From assembly GCA_004292755.1 (NCBI GenBank), contig RDXE01000063.1, positions 1 to 37,487 of the forward strand: DNA of 37,487 nucleotides, given 5' to 3'. Origin of the DNA: Alphaproteobacteria bacterium (lineage in GTDB: Bacteria > Pseudomonadota > Alphaproteobacteria > Elsterales > Elsteraceae). Positions 1-9,890 of the stretch are shown in pieces. Made by a program: the position numbers and the translations under genes. Numbering within the stretch: position 1 is the first letter of the stretch; every line of letters begins with the position of its first letter. The notes beneath the pieces were generated by a model. That model was not told the DNA's origin. It searched no databases and saw only the letters and a program-made list of their open reading frames with translations.

Positions 1-445
1 CTACGATCAAGCTCGGATACCCCCGAGACTAAACCGCCAGCCACGCATCCCTTCCTAAACGCGCTCTGTCTCTCAACCTTGCTCACTTGTTCAATAGCGT
101 CCCGCCAGCCCCTCCTTTCGAGAGAAGCCGCTGTTCAATCCTTGGTGAGGACTGATCTGCGGGGCCGGAAGACTTGCGCTTTTCAGTGACCGGTGTCAAG
201 CACCTTTTTCTGTAGCACCGCGGCGCTTGCCGCTTCGTCTTCCGTTCCTTGGCGCCACCAGCGCCGCGGAGCCGTGTTTCTATGGATCGGACCCCGGCCT
301 GTCAAACGCTTTTTCTCCCGCGCCGTCGATTTTTTTGGGCCGCTGCTCAAGTGCTTGAGATTCTGAGGTGATTCGGATTGACAGCGCCTACCAGCCTCCG
401 CACCCTGACTGGGCACAGCGACAGATGCGCAGCGGAGGACGGTGA
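1..445. other. Intergenic region upstream of the M23 peptidase; no gene seen
   Basis: I find no convincing coding sequence here. An open frame on the minus strand runs from the peptidase gene into this region, but it has no family resemblance and looks like a GC-driven shadow. Structural elements: a 10-base inverted repeat at 218-227 and 260-269 (CCGCGGCGCT / AGCGCCGCGG); a nested hairpin at 251-265 (GGCGC-CACCA-GCGCC) that would compete with it; a small hairpin at 192-204 (GGTG-TCAAG-CACC) followed by five T, possibly a weak terminator for a gene left of the window; and the palindrome CTCAAG-TG-CTTGAG at 347-360. No promoter close to consensus was found. Confidence 0.5.
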
Positions 446-1708
446 ATGACGGGACATGGTCTGGCAGCGCGGGGGCTCGCCGCGCTGACGGTGTTTGTTT
501 GGCTGTGCCTCCACGCCCTACCGGTCTTTGCACAATCGGAGGCCGCCCCGTCGGCCTCAGCGCAAACCGAAGAACGCTTGGCACTGAAGCGCAACGAAAC
601 CCTGGTCCAGGTGCTAATGCGTGCTGGTGCCACCAGTGGCGAGGCACATGAGATCGCCGCCAGCCTGCGCCCGCTGGTTGATCTCCGCGATCTTGCCATT
701 GGGCAGGAGTTCGTAATCACCCGGCCCACGGACGCTGAGACCGAGGGCAGCCGTCTCAGCCGTGTCAGCTTTCGCCCCTCGCCCGACCGCGATGCCGTCG
801 TCGAACGGTTGGGTGCCGGTGCCTGGGCCGCCAACATCATCCCGCGCCGTCTTGAGCGCGAGACCGTCCGGGTCAGTGGCACCATCACCCACAGCCTAGC
901 CCGTGCCGCCGATCAGTCTGGCCTGCCTGCGGAGTTGCTGGTCGAAATGGTGCGCCAGTTCTCCTATGACGTGGACTTCCAGCGCGACATCCAACCCGGC
1001 GACCGCTTTGATGTGGTGTTCGAGCGCTTGCGCGACCCCGATGGCGAGGTGGTGCGCGCGGGCCCGCTGGTTGCAGCCTCCCTTACCCTCAGCGGGCAGG
1101 CCCAGCGCATCTTCCGCTTCACACCCCGCGGCGGCGAGCCCGAATACTTCGGCCCGGGGGGCGCCGCCGTGCGCAAAGCGTTGCTGAAAACCCCCATCGA
1201 CGGCGCCCGCCTGACCAGCCGCTTTGGCATGCGCAATCATCCGATCCTGGGCTTCTCCCGCATGCATGCCGGGGTGGATTTCGGTGCGCCCACTGGCACG
1301 CCGGTGCAAGCCGCGGGCGATGGCGTGGTGGAGCGGGTGTCGCACGAGCCGCGCGGCTATGGCAATCTTGTGCGAATCCGCCATTCCGGCGAGTTTGCCA
1401 CCCTCTACGCCCACCTCTCGCGCTTTGGACCAGGGATTCGGCCGGGCCAGCGCGTGCGTCAAGGCCAAGTGATCGGCTTTGTCGGCTCCACTGGCCTGTC
1501 AACGGGCCCGCACCTGCATTATGAGGTGCATCGCGCCGGGCGCCCGGTCAATCCAACCGCCCTGCGCATGCCCACAGGGCGCAGCTTGACGGGGCCAGAC
1601 TTGCGGAGTTTCCAGGCCCATGTGGCTGAGCAGAACCAGCGCTGGGAGGCCATGCCGATGGCCGTTGACCCCCGCGTTGCACGGCGCCCCGACGACGAGG
1701 CGCGGTGA
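446..1708 (+). CDS. Secreted or periplasmic M23 family metallopeptidase (LysM/OapA-like region plus LytM domain)
   Basis: Predicted zinc peptidase that cuts peptidoglycan cross-bridges or regulates amidases at the envelope. The 420-residue protein begins with a signal peptide (hydrophobic core about residues 12-27, likely cleavage after VFA at about 29). A LysM/OapA-like region follows at about 46-95 (RNETLVQVLMRAGA). The C-terminal LytM/M23 domain spans about 250-372. The zinc ligand motif HAGVD gives H274 and D278, the third ligand is H358 in HLH (356-358), and H323 in YAHL is the usual catalytic partner. All are present, so it should be active rather than a degenerate EnvC-type activator. 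Start: ATG at 446, with GGAGG seven bases upstream (434-438). Its stop overlaps the next gene by four bases (GTGA), which implies translational coupling. The exact substrate cannot be told. Confidence 0.93.
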   Translation: MTGHGLAARGLAALTVFVWLCLHALPVFAQSEAAPSASAQTEERLALKRNETLVQVLMRAGATSGEAHEIAASLRPLVDLRDLAIGQEFVITRPTDAETEGSRLSRVSFRPSPDRDAVVERLGAGAWAANIIPRRLERETVRVSGTITHSLARAADQSGLPAELLVEMVRQFSYDVDFQRDIQPGDRFDVVFERLRDPDGEVVRAGPLVAASLTLSGQAQRIFRFTPRGGEPEYFGPGGAAVRKALLKTPIDGARLTSRFGMRNHPILGFSRMHAGVDFGAPTGTPVQAAGDGVVERVSHEPRGYGNLVRIRHSGEFATLYAHLSRFGPGIRPGQRVRQGQVIGFVGSTGLSTGPHLHYEVHRAGRPVNPTALRMPTGRSLTGPDLRSFQAHVAEQNQRWEAMPMAVDPRVARRPDDEAR

Positions 1709-3603
1709 CCGCGCTGCCGTCTCCCGCTGATCTGGTCGCCCTGGCCGGTGCCGGGCGCTTGCAGGAGGCATTCGACGGCTGGGAGGCCCGCCGCCTCGCC
1801 AATCCAGAGGATGCCGAGGCCTGGAAATCCGCAGGCCTGCTGCTTGTGCGCACACGGGCCTGGCGACAAGCATTGGAGCGTCTGATCCGGGCTGAGACAT
1901 TGGGCCTTGCCACCCCGGATCTGCTGACCGCCCTCGCCATCTGTCGGCAGGCGCTGTTCGATCCAAGCCACAGTGACGCGTGGGCGCGGGCACGCGCCGC
2001 AGCGCCGGACGCACCGGATATCCTACTGCGCCAACTTCTGGCCGAAGCGATGAGTGGCGATCCGCTGCGCTGTGCGCCGCTGATCCCAGCATTGGAGAGC
2101 CACCCTGTCTTGTCGGCAGACGGCCAAACGGTGCTTGGCCTCGCGCTGTCCCTTGGCGGCGACGCCGACCGCGCCCGCGACGCACTGGTGGCGGCAACGT
2201 TGGCTGATCCCACTGTCAGCCTTGCCCGCACTGTCCTGCCGCGGGTCTTGCCCCGACTTTACCGCACGGTTGAGGAGATTCCCCTCTGGCGGCGGCGACT
2301 CGCCGATGGGTTGGCGGCGCTGGAGGCTGGGCTGGCGCTGGATCAACCTGCCATCGCCGATGCTCTGCTGCAGGCCACCCACGCGCGCCCGCTGTTCCAG
2401 TTGGCCTACCAGGGGGAAGATGATCGCCCGCTGATGGAGCGGATGGGCCGCATGACCGTCCGCGCCATGGCAGCCCGCTTCCCGCATCTCGCGGCGCCGC
2501 TGGCCGTCAGCCGCCCCGACGGTCGCATCCGCGTTGGCTTTGCCTCGGAAAGCCTGTTCAGCCACACGGTTGCGCGCTTGTTCACCGGCTGGATGTTCGG
2601 GTTGGACCGCCAGCGCTTCGCCGTGCATGCCTACCAAATTGGCGGCCTGAGTGATTCAAGCACCGAGGTGATCCGCAACCGGGTTGATCGCTTCGCCGAC
2701 CTGCGCGGTGCCATCGATCAGGCAGCCGAAACCATTCGGGCCGACCGGCTGGATGTCTTGATCTATCTGGATCATGGCATGCGCGGTCGCACCGCGCTGC
2801 TGGCGGCGCTACGCCTCGCTCAGCATCAGGCGATCGCCTGGGGGCACCCGGTCACCTCGGGTCTTGCGACCATCGACACCTTCCTGTCCTCCGCCGCGAT
2901 GGAGCCAACAGACGGCGCCAGCCACTACTCAGAACGGCTGGTGGCCTTGCCCGGCTTGTCCATCGCCTACACCCCAACGGCTGCGCGGGCACCGGGGACC
3001 CGCAGCCAGTTCGGCCTGCCAGAAGACCGGGTGCTGTGTTTCTGCGCCCAGAGCCTGTTCAAATACCACCCGGAGGATGATGACCTCTGGCCCAGGATCG
3101 CCGCAGGTGCGCCCGAGGTGTTGTTCCTGTTCCTGACCGACCCTCTGGGCGAGCACATTACCCAGCAGTTTCTGGCCCGCCTGCAACGCGCCTTCGCCCG
3201 TCACGGGCTGGACGCCACCCGGTTCTGCCATGTGCTGCCGCGGTTGGATTGGTGGCAGTATCTGGCGCTCAACACTGTCGCTGATCTGTTCCTGGACAGT
3301 TTGCGCTGGTCCGGCGGCAACACCAGCCTGGAAGCCATCGCCAATGGCTTAATCCCGATCACCAGTCCTGGACGGTTTATGCGCGGCCGCCATACCGCAG
3401 CGATGCTGTCGCTGATGGGCCTGACCGACTTGATCGCCCCGGACCGAGACAGTCTTGCCACCCTCGCCATTCACCTGATCCGCTCTCCCGATCTCCGCCA
3501 CACCCAGCGCGAGCGCTTGCGCGCTGCGGCACCGACGCTGTGGCAGGACCGGCGCTGCCTTGAGGCGTTGGAGGGGTTCTTACTTTCCGTCGCTGGCAGG
3601 TAA
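1705..3603 (+). CDS. SPINDLY/OGT-like protein O-glycosyltransferase (GT41 family) with N-terminal TPR-like helices
   Basis: The 632-residue protein has an alpha-helical, TPR-like N-terminal half (about 1-230) and a GT41-type C-terminal half (about 272-620). Recognisable GT41 landmarks: RIRVGFASES at 274-283, where the first Rossmann half begins; DVLIYLDHGM at 350-359; AIAWGHPVTSG at 377-386; CAQSLFKYHPE at 447-457, whose K453 aligns with the nucleotide-sugar-binding lysine of OGT; and RWSGGNTSLEAIANG at 534-548, the donor-binding loop. Enzymes of this family move a sugar from a UDP- or GDP-sugar to Ser/Thr of proteins; donor and target here are unknown. Start: GTG at 1705 in a GTGA overlap with the peptidase gene, so the two are one transcriptional unit. 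Bacterial members often modify flagellins or surface proteins, but none is in the window. Confidence 0.85.
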   Translation: MTALPSPADLVALAGAGRLQEAFDGWEARRLANPEDAEAWKSAGLLLVRTRAWRQALERLIRAETLGLATPDLLTALAICRQALFDPSHSDAWARARAAAPDAPDILLRQLLAEAMSGDPLRCAPLIPALESHPVLSADGQTVLGLALSLGGDADRARDALVAATLADPTVSLARTVLPRVLPRLYRTVEEIPLWRRRLADGLAALEAGLALDQPAIADALLQATHARPLFQLAYQGEDDRPLMERMGRMTVRAMAARFPHLAAPLAVSRPDGRIRVGFASESLFSHTVARLFTGWMFGLDRQRFAVHAYQIGGLSDSSTEVIRNRVDRFADLRGAIDQAAETIRADRLDVLIYLDHGMRGRTALLAALRLAQHQAIAWGHPVTSGLATIDTFLSSAAMEPTDGASHYSERLVALPGLSIAYTPTAARAPGTRSQFGLPEDRVLCFCAQSLFKYHPEDDDLWPRIAAGAPEVLFLFLTDPLGEHITQQFLARLQRAFARHGLDATRFCHVLPRLDWWQYLALNTVADLFLDSLRWSGGNTSLEAIANGLIPITSPGRFMRGRHTAAMLSLMGLTDLIAPDRDSLATLAIHLIRSPDLRHTQRERLRAAAPTLWQDRRCLEALEGFLLSVAGR

Positions 3604-3661
3604 GGTGGGAGGACGGTAGGAAAGCGATTGGGCGCAAGCCGCACCGTCACCCACGGTCCCG

Positions 3662-4270
3662 TCAAGCCTTTGCTGCCACCCGCGGACGAAGGTAGCTGTG
3701 CCAGATGCGGTAGGTTTCGAGGGCTATCAAAGGGGCAAAGTGAACCAGGGCAGGTGCGATGCCACCCCAATCGTGTAGAGCCGCCCAGTGCGCTAGCGTG
3801 AGGATGGCCGCAGCGTAGGTCCAGCGCTGCAGTTGCTTCCACCGCGCCCCCAGTGTGCGCATGAACCAGTCATTCGAGGTCACGGCAAGCGGCACGAAGA
3901 TCACGAAAGCAACCCAGCCCGTCCAGATGGCGAGGTTCGGCAGGTCCGAGAGCACTGGATCCAATCCAGCCTTGTCGATGAGGTACAACACCGTGTGCAG
4001 CGCCGCATAACCGAAGGCCGCCAGCCCAAGATACCGCCGATTGCGCTTCATCCACAGCGGTCCGCGCCAGCCACGCAGCAACAGCGCAAGCGGTGTTGCC
4101 ATCAAGGCCAGAATGAGGAACCGCGCCGCAAACTCCCCGGATGGATGGACCATCGCATGGATGATCCTGGGATCGGGCGAGGTGGCAATCGCAGCCGACA
4201 TACCAAAGGCAGGCAAAGCAAAGAGGCCCCAGAGTATATAGGGGTTAAGGGCGGCCCAAAGCTTCAGCAT
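3662..4270 (-). CDS. MsrQ/YedZ-like haem-binding ferric-reductase-like membrane protein
   Basis: A 202-residue integral membrane protein with about five to six hydrophobic segments, resembling the MsrQ subunit that passes electrons from quinol (or flavin) through haem b to a periplasmic methionine sulfoxide reductase, MsrP. Family marks are the HPSGEFAARFLILALMATP stretch (42-60), YAALHTVLYL with H92 in a helix, and RWKQLQRWTYAAAILTLAH (143-161) with H161, the expected haem ligands; H166 follows. Start: ATG at 4270 is preferred over the in-frame ATG at 4282, because GGAGG sits five bases before 4270 and the upstream ATG overlaps that site. No msrP lies next to it, so the partner is elsewhere or the role differs. 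It reads leftward, convergent with the glycosyltransferase gene and separated by 58 bases. Confidence 0.75.
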   Translation of the reverse strand: MLKLWAALNPYILWGLFALPAFGMSAAIATSPDPRIIHAMVHPSGEFAARFLILALMATPLALLLRGWRGPLWMKRNRRYLGLAAFGYAALHTVLYLIDKAGLDPVLSDLPNLAIWTGWVAFVIFVPLAVTSNDWFMRTLGARWKQLQRWTYAAAILTLAHWAALHDWGGIAPALVHFAPLIALETYRIWHSYLRPRVAAKA

Positions 4271-4453
4271 TGCGTCCTCCATAGGCCAAGCAGCGGCGCA
4301 GGTGGGTGCCGGACGGCACGCTTGACCTCACCCGGTGTGGCTCTGGCACCCGCGGACAAGCCGTCCGCGTCTCTGCCCCGGATGGTCAAGACGGTGAGAG
4401 TCTGGCACGCAGCCCAAACTGCGGGAAAGGATTAAAGCAAACCTCCCAACCCC

Positions 4454-4879
4454 TTAGCGCGGCAGGATCGGCACTTTGCGTGTCCGCCCCCAAGTCACGA
4501 ACACGGCGAGGGCGACGTAGATCGCATTGAACGGCAGCGGCTCAAACTCACCGCGCACGGCGTGGAATGGGATGGCCAGCGCCTGGATGGCCAGCAAGCC
4601 TCTGGCCGCCCAGACGGTCAGCTGCGGCTGGATGCGGGTGGCCGCAGGCAGGATCAGGCCGATCACGCCCAGCAACTCCATAACGCCAATGAATCGGACC
4701 AGGAGCAGCGGCGCCTCAGACATCCAAACCGCACCCATGGCGACGGCCTGCTGGGGGGACACGATCAGGTGCATCCACACCCCCAGCAGGTACAGCAGTG
4801 CCAGGGCGATCTGTGCTGCCCACAGGCCCAAATTCCAGCGTGGATTGATGGTTGGCTCAGACGTGGCGGTCATGGTCAT
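4454..4879 (-). CDS. DoxX family membrane protein
   Basis: A 141-residue protein with four predicted membrane helices (about 15-37, 55-78, 85-105 and 112-132) and the DoxX-like pattern of a helix, a loop with a charged RFIGVMELLGVIGLILP segment (62-78), and two closing helices. DoxX-like proteins are poorly characterised quinone- or redox-linked membrane proteins. Start: ATG at 4879, with GGAG seven bases upstream; a second in-frame ATG follows two codons later but has no better site. It is divergent from the LysR gene at 5010 with a 130-base shared upstream region, an arrangement in which the LysR protein usually controls the neighbour. The 183 bases beyond its stop, up to the MsrQ-like gene start, show no gene. 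Confidence 0.8.
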   Translation of the reverse strand: MTMTATSEPTINPRWNLGLWAAQIALALLYLLGVWMHLIVSPQQAVAMGAVWMSEAPLLLVRFIGVMELLGVIGLILPAATRIQPQLTVWAARGLLAIQALAIPFHAVRGEFEPLPFNAIYVALAVFVTWGRTRKVPILPR

Positions 4880-4981
4880 GGCTGTTCTCCAAGCGCGTCG
4901 CTTCCCAATGGAAGGCCCGCGCGGTTGCGACCAGACAGAGCCTATTGCTTTCGCTCTGGTTGATCATGGCTGGTTTACTTG

Positions 4982-5000
4982 ATACTCAGTTTCTTAGTAT
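4982..5000. promoter_or_regulatory. Candidate LysR operator in the doxX-lysR divergent region
   Basis: ATACT-N9-AGTAT is an interrupted palindrome in the AT-rich part of the 130-base region between the divergent doxX-like and lysR-family genes. LysR proteins commonly bind short dyads of the T-N11-A type near their own promoter. The site lies ten bases before the lysR start, a position that fits autorepression. Inference only. Confidence 0.4.
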
Positions 5001-5009
5001 GATAGGAAG

Positions 5010-5921
5010 ATGGATGGCTTGGTCGGTCTTCGTGTCTTTGCGCTGGTCGCTGACCTGCGCAGCTTTTCCGCCGCGGCAGAGCGGCTTGGGCTGTCGCCTG
5101 CGATGGTCAGCAAGCATGTTCAAGCCGTGGAGCAGCGCGTCGGCGCCCGGCTGTTGAATCGAACCAGCCGCAGCGTCAGCCTGACTGAGGCGGGCACACT
5201 TTATCTAACCACAGTGCGCGGGCTGCTCGATGGCCTCGACCAGACCGAGGCGCAACTCTCGCAGACGACCCTGTCTCCCAGGGGTGTTTTGAAGGTGAGC
5301 TTGCCGGTCTGGATGGCGAACCCGGCCTTCGCGCGCCTGTTGGCCGGGTATCATGCGCGTCATCCGGAGGTCACGCTGGACCTCGACCTCTCCGGTCGCA
5401 TGGTCAACCTCGTCGATGAAGGCTTCGACTTGGCACTGCGGGTCACGCCCACTCTGGATGAGGCGCTGATTGCACGGCGCTTGGGGACTGTGCTGTTCAT
5501 CCTGGTGGGCTCACCCGCGCTGCTCGACCGCCTGGGGCGTCCAGACCGGGTGGAAGCTCTGGCAGGGGCGCCGTTCCTGGCCTATTCCGCGATTGCCGCC
5601 GATGGCCGGGTGCGGCTGGGTGCCGGGTCGACCGCGCGGGAGCTACAGCTGCGCCCTGTCCTGCTCTCTGGGAACGAGACGCTGCTGCACCTCGCTGTCC
5701 GCGAAGGGATCGGGCTTTGCGTCATGCCCCATTGGCTGATCCGGGACGATCTTGCCGATGGCACGCTGGAAGCCGTGCTCCCGCGTGACCTCTGGCCCGC
5801 CGTAACGGTGCACGCGGTCTATCCCAATCGCAGCTACTTGCCAGCGAAGGTGCGCAGCTTCCTGGATTTCTTGAGCGGCCCCCACGGAATCCTGGGGGCA
5901 GAAGACCTCAAAGCCGGGTAG
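5010..5921 (+). CDS. LysR family transcriptional regulator
   Basis: A 303-residue LysR-type regulator. The N-terminal winged helix-turn-helix spans about 1-60 (LRSFSAAAERLGLSPAMVSK is the recognition region), followed by a linker helix at about 60-85 and a periplasmic-binding-protein-like effector domain from about 90 to 295. Within that domain, FDLALRVTP (about 136-144) matches the common FDLAIR motif of the AaeR/DsdC-like, CrgA-type subgroup, which often senses aromatic compounds, quinones or aldehydes. Start: ATG at 5010; the AGGA at 5004-5007 is unusually close, so translation may be weak. It is divergent from the DoxX gene, which is its likely target. The effector cannot be read from sequence. 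Confidence 0.93.
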   Translation: MDGLVGLRVFALVADLRSFSAAAERLGLSPAMVSKHVQAVEQRVGARLLNRTSRSVSLTEAGTLYLTTVRGLLDGLDQTEAQLSQTTLSPRGVLKVSLPVWMANPAFARLLAGYHARHPEVTLDLDLSGRMVNLVDEGFDLALRVTPTLDEALIARRLGTVLFILVGSPALLDRLGRPDRVEALAGAPFLAYSAIAADGRVRLGAGSTARELQLRPVLLSGNETLLHLAVREGIGLCVMPHWLIRDDLADGTLEAVLPRDLWPAVTVHAVYPNRSYLPAKVRSFLDFLSGPHGILGAEDLKAG

Positions 5922-5984
5922 CCGCCGGAAGCGCAACCACACTCCACAGGACAGGACGTGCCTGCGGACGCTGCAGGCGAATGC

Positions 5985-6818
5985 CTACCGCGGCTCCACC
6001 CCACGCCTGCGCAGTTCGCGGGCGATGTCGGAACAGGGGTTGGTCATGGAGGCATAGCGGAGCTTCAGCACCCGCTTGTTGGGGTCATGGCGCACGATCT
6101 CGGCCTTGTCCGATGCGCGCAGCCCATGGTCCGGCTCCAGCAGCTCGATCGCGACGATGTTGCCACGCTTGCGCAGGAATGCCAGTTCTTCAGCCCCGAC
6201 ATTGCCGATGGCGAGGCCATTGAGCGACCAGTCCGCCACTTCAAACAACCGGTCAGCCGCGCGAACTTGCAGTTTGGGCCAAGTATAGCGCACGAACTTA
6301 CGCTGCTCGCGGCCTGAGGGCGGCGCATTGGTTTTGGCGGGCGGACCGTGATCTTCTTCGGTGCCAGCGGCGTCTTGCTGCGCCTCAACCGGCTTCGGCA
6401 GCACCTCGGCCAGTTCCTTTTCAATCCGGATCAGTACGTCTTGGTCACCTTGCAGGAACTGCCAGCGCTCAATGAAATTCTTCAGCTGGCGCACAGCTTG
6501 ACCCATCACGTCCTTGCGGCCGCGCCGGGCGCCCTCCACGGCAACGCGCAGAGTGCGATCCATATGCTTGACCAGCACCTGCTGCTCATCGGCAAAGGCG
6601 CGCATGCGGATCTGGTCTTGCAATTTCTGAGGCAGGGGTGACTGGCCCAGCATTTCATTGAGAGCGTTCACCGTGGCGCTCAGGGCTTCCAAGTCCTCAA
6701 TCGCAGCATGATTGCGGATGCGCTCCAGCATTCGACGAATGCGGCTTTTCTCCGCCTCAATATCCATTTGCTGCATTGCAGCAGCAGCGGTGGTGATGCG
6801 CGGTTGGGGCTTTTCCAT
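5985..6818 (-). CDS. PilZ domain protein with a helical N-terminal domain
   Basis: A 277-residue cytoplasmic protein. Residues about 15-140 are almost wholly helical and charged, with a possible coiled coil near 17-60. Residues 141-168 form a Pro/Ala-rich linker. The C-terminal PilZ domain (about 170-255) carries the c-di-GMP signature: the RxxxR motif at R173-KFV-R177 and the (D/N)xSxxG motif at D196-W-S-L-N-G201. Both halves are intact, so c-di-GMP binding is expected. The N-terminal domain is not one I recognise; it may dimerise or dock the protein to a partner. A membrane diguanylate cyclase is encoded at 11604-12758, but the two are not linked as an operon. Start: ATG at 6818, preceded by GGGACGAAG. 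Confidence 0.8.
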   Translation of the reverse strand: MEKPQPRITTAAAAMQQMDIEAEKSRIRRMLERIRNHAAIEDLEALSATVNALNEMLGQSPLPQKLQDQIRMRAFADEQQVLVKHMDRTLRVAVEGARRGRKDVMGQAVRQLKNFIERWQFLQGDQDVLIRIEKELAEVLPKPVEAQQDAAGTEEDHGPPAKTNAPPSGREQRKFVRYTWPKLQVRAADRLFEVADWSLNGLAIGNVGAEELAFLRKRGNIVAIELLEPDHGLRASDKAEIVRHDPNKRVLKLRYASMTNPCSDIARELRRRGVEPR

Positions 6819-6922
6819 CTTCGTCCCAATGTGCGGTGCCTTGGCGCCTGTCCAGGTGTTCTACCGAACCGCGGCGACCGTCTGCCGATCTTCGCGCGAA
6901 ACCACCTCAATCTCAAGCAATT

Positions 6923-6968
6923 GCGTGTTGCCGGAGGCGGGGCCGCCGCGCTGCCTCCGGCAACACGC
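6923..6968. terminator. 16-bp perfect palindrome just after clpB
   Basis: The arms GCGTGTTGCCGGAGGC (6923-6938) and its exact complement (6953-6968) enclose a 14-base loop. It begins 11 bases after the clpB stop. On the clpB (minus) strand no U-run follows, so it may be an atypical terminator or a 3'-end stabiliser. On the plus strand a TTTT occurs five bases after the stem. Confidence 0.6.
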
Positions 6969-6978
6969 ACGCTTTTGG

Positions 6979-9576
<2,598 letters not shown>

Positions 9577-9890
9577 GTGATCCCTCGTCCGTCCCGCTTG
9601 GCGACAGAGTGACGCCCCCCCGCTCCGCGGCAAGGGCACACATTCCATATGGGCGAAGCCCCCCGCGCTGCCAAGGGGGCTGCGCGGCAAGAGACCCAGC
9701 CTCAGCCCGTACCTGAGCCAGATATCGAAAGCTGTCTGTCACCCTTCTTTGCCTCGGTATTGAGTCAGAGGCAGGCAGGCACCCATCGCCGAAAGACACG
9801 TCGCCCTCAAAAAGGCGAGTGACAGTCTCAATGCGGCGCAGCAGGGGAAGCGGTTAGGCTGCGACGTCTTGATGCCCAAGGAGCGCGGTC
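9577..9890. other. Divergent intergenic region between clpB and the lipase gene
   Basis: A 314-base region with no gene. It holds the clpB leader and its probable RpoH promoter (9647-9680). A five-base hairpin TCGCC-N8-GGCGA lies at 9801-9818, and a (GGCA)-type triplet repeat at about 9769-9780. The lipase ribosome site AAGGAG lies seven bases before its ATG. I cannot point to a good promoter for the lipase. Confidence 0.6.
9647..9680 (-). promoter_or_regulatory. Candidate sigma-32 (RpoH) promoter of clpB
   Basis: Read on the minus strand, CCCCCTTGGCA (within 9669-9680) is followed by CCCATATGG at 9645-9653, with 18 bases between CTTG and CCCATAT. This resembles the RpoH consensus (CTTG, 17-18 bases, CYTATNT in alphaproteobacteria; CCCCATNT in enterics). 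It would give a leader of about 65 bases before the clpB ATG at 9576. ClpB is a classic RpoH target, so position and pattern agree. It has not been tested. Confidence 0.6.

Noticed and set aside
183-647. Minus-strand 154-codon frame across the peptidase start
   Set aside because: Arg/Pro-rich sequence, no ribosome site, and it overlaps the signal peptide coding region of a clear gene.
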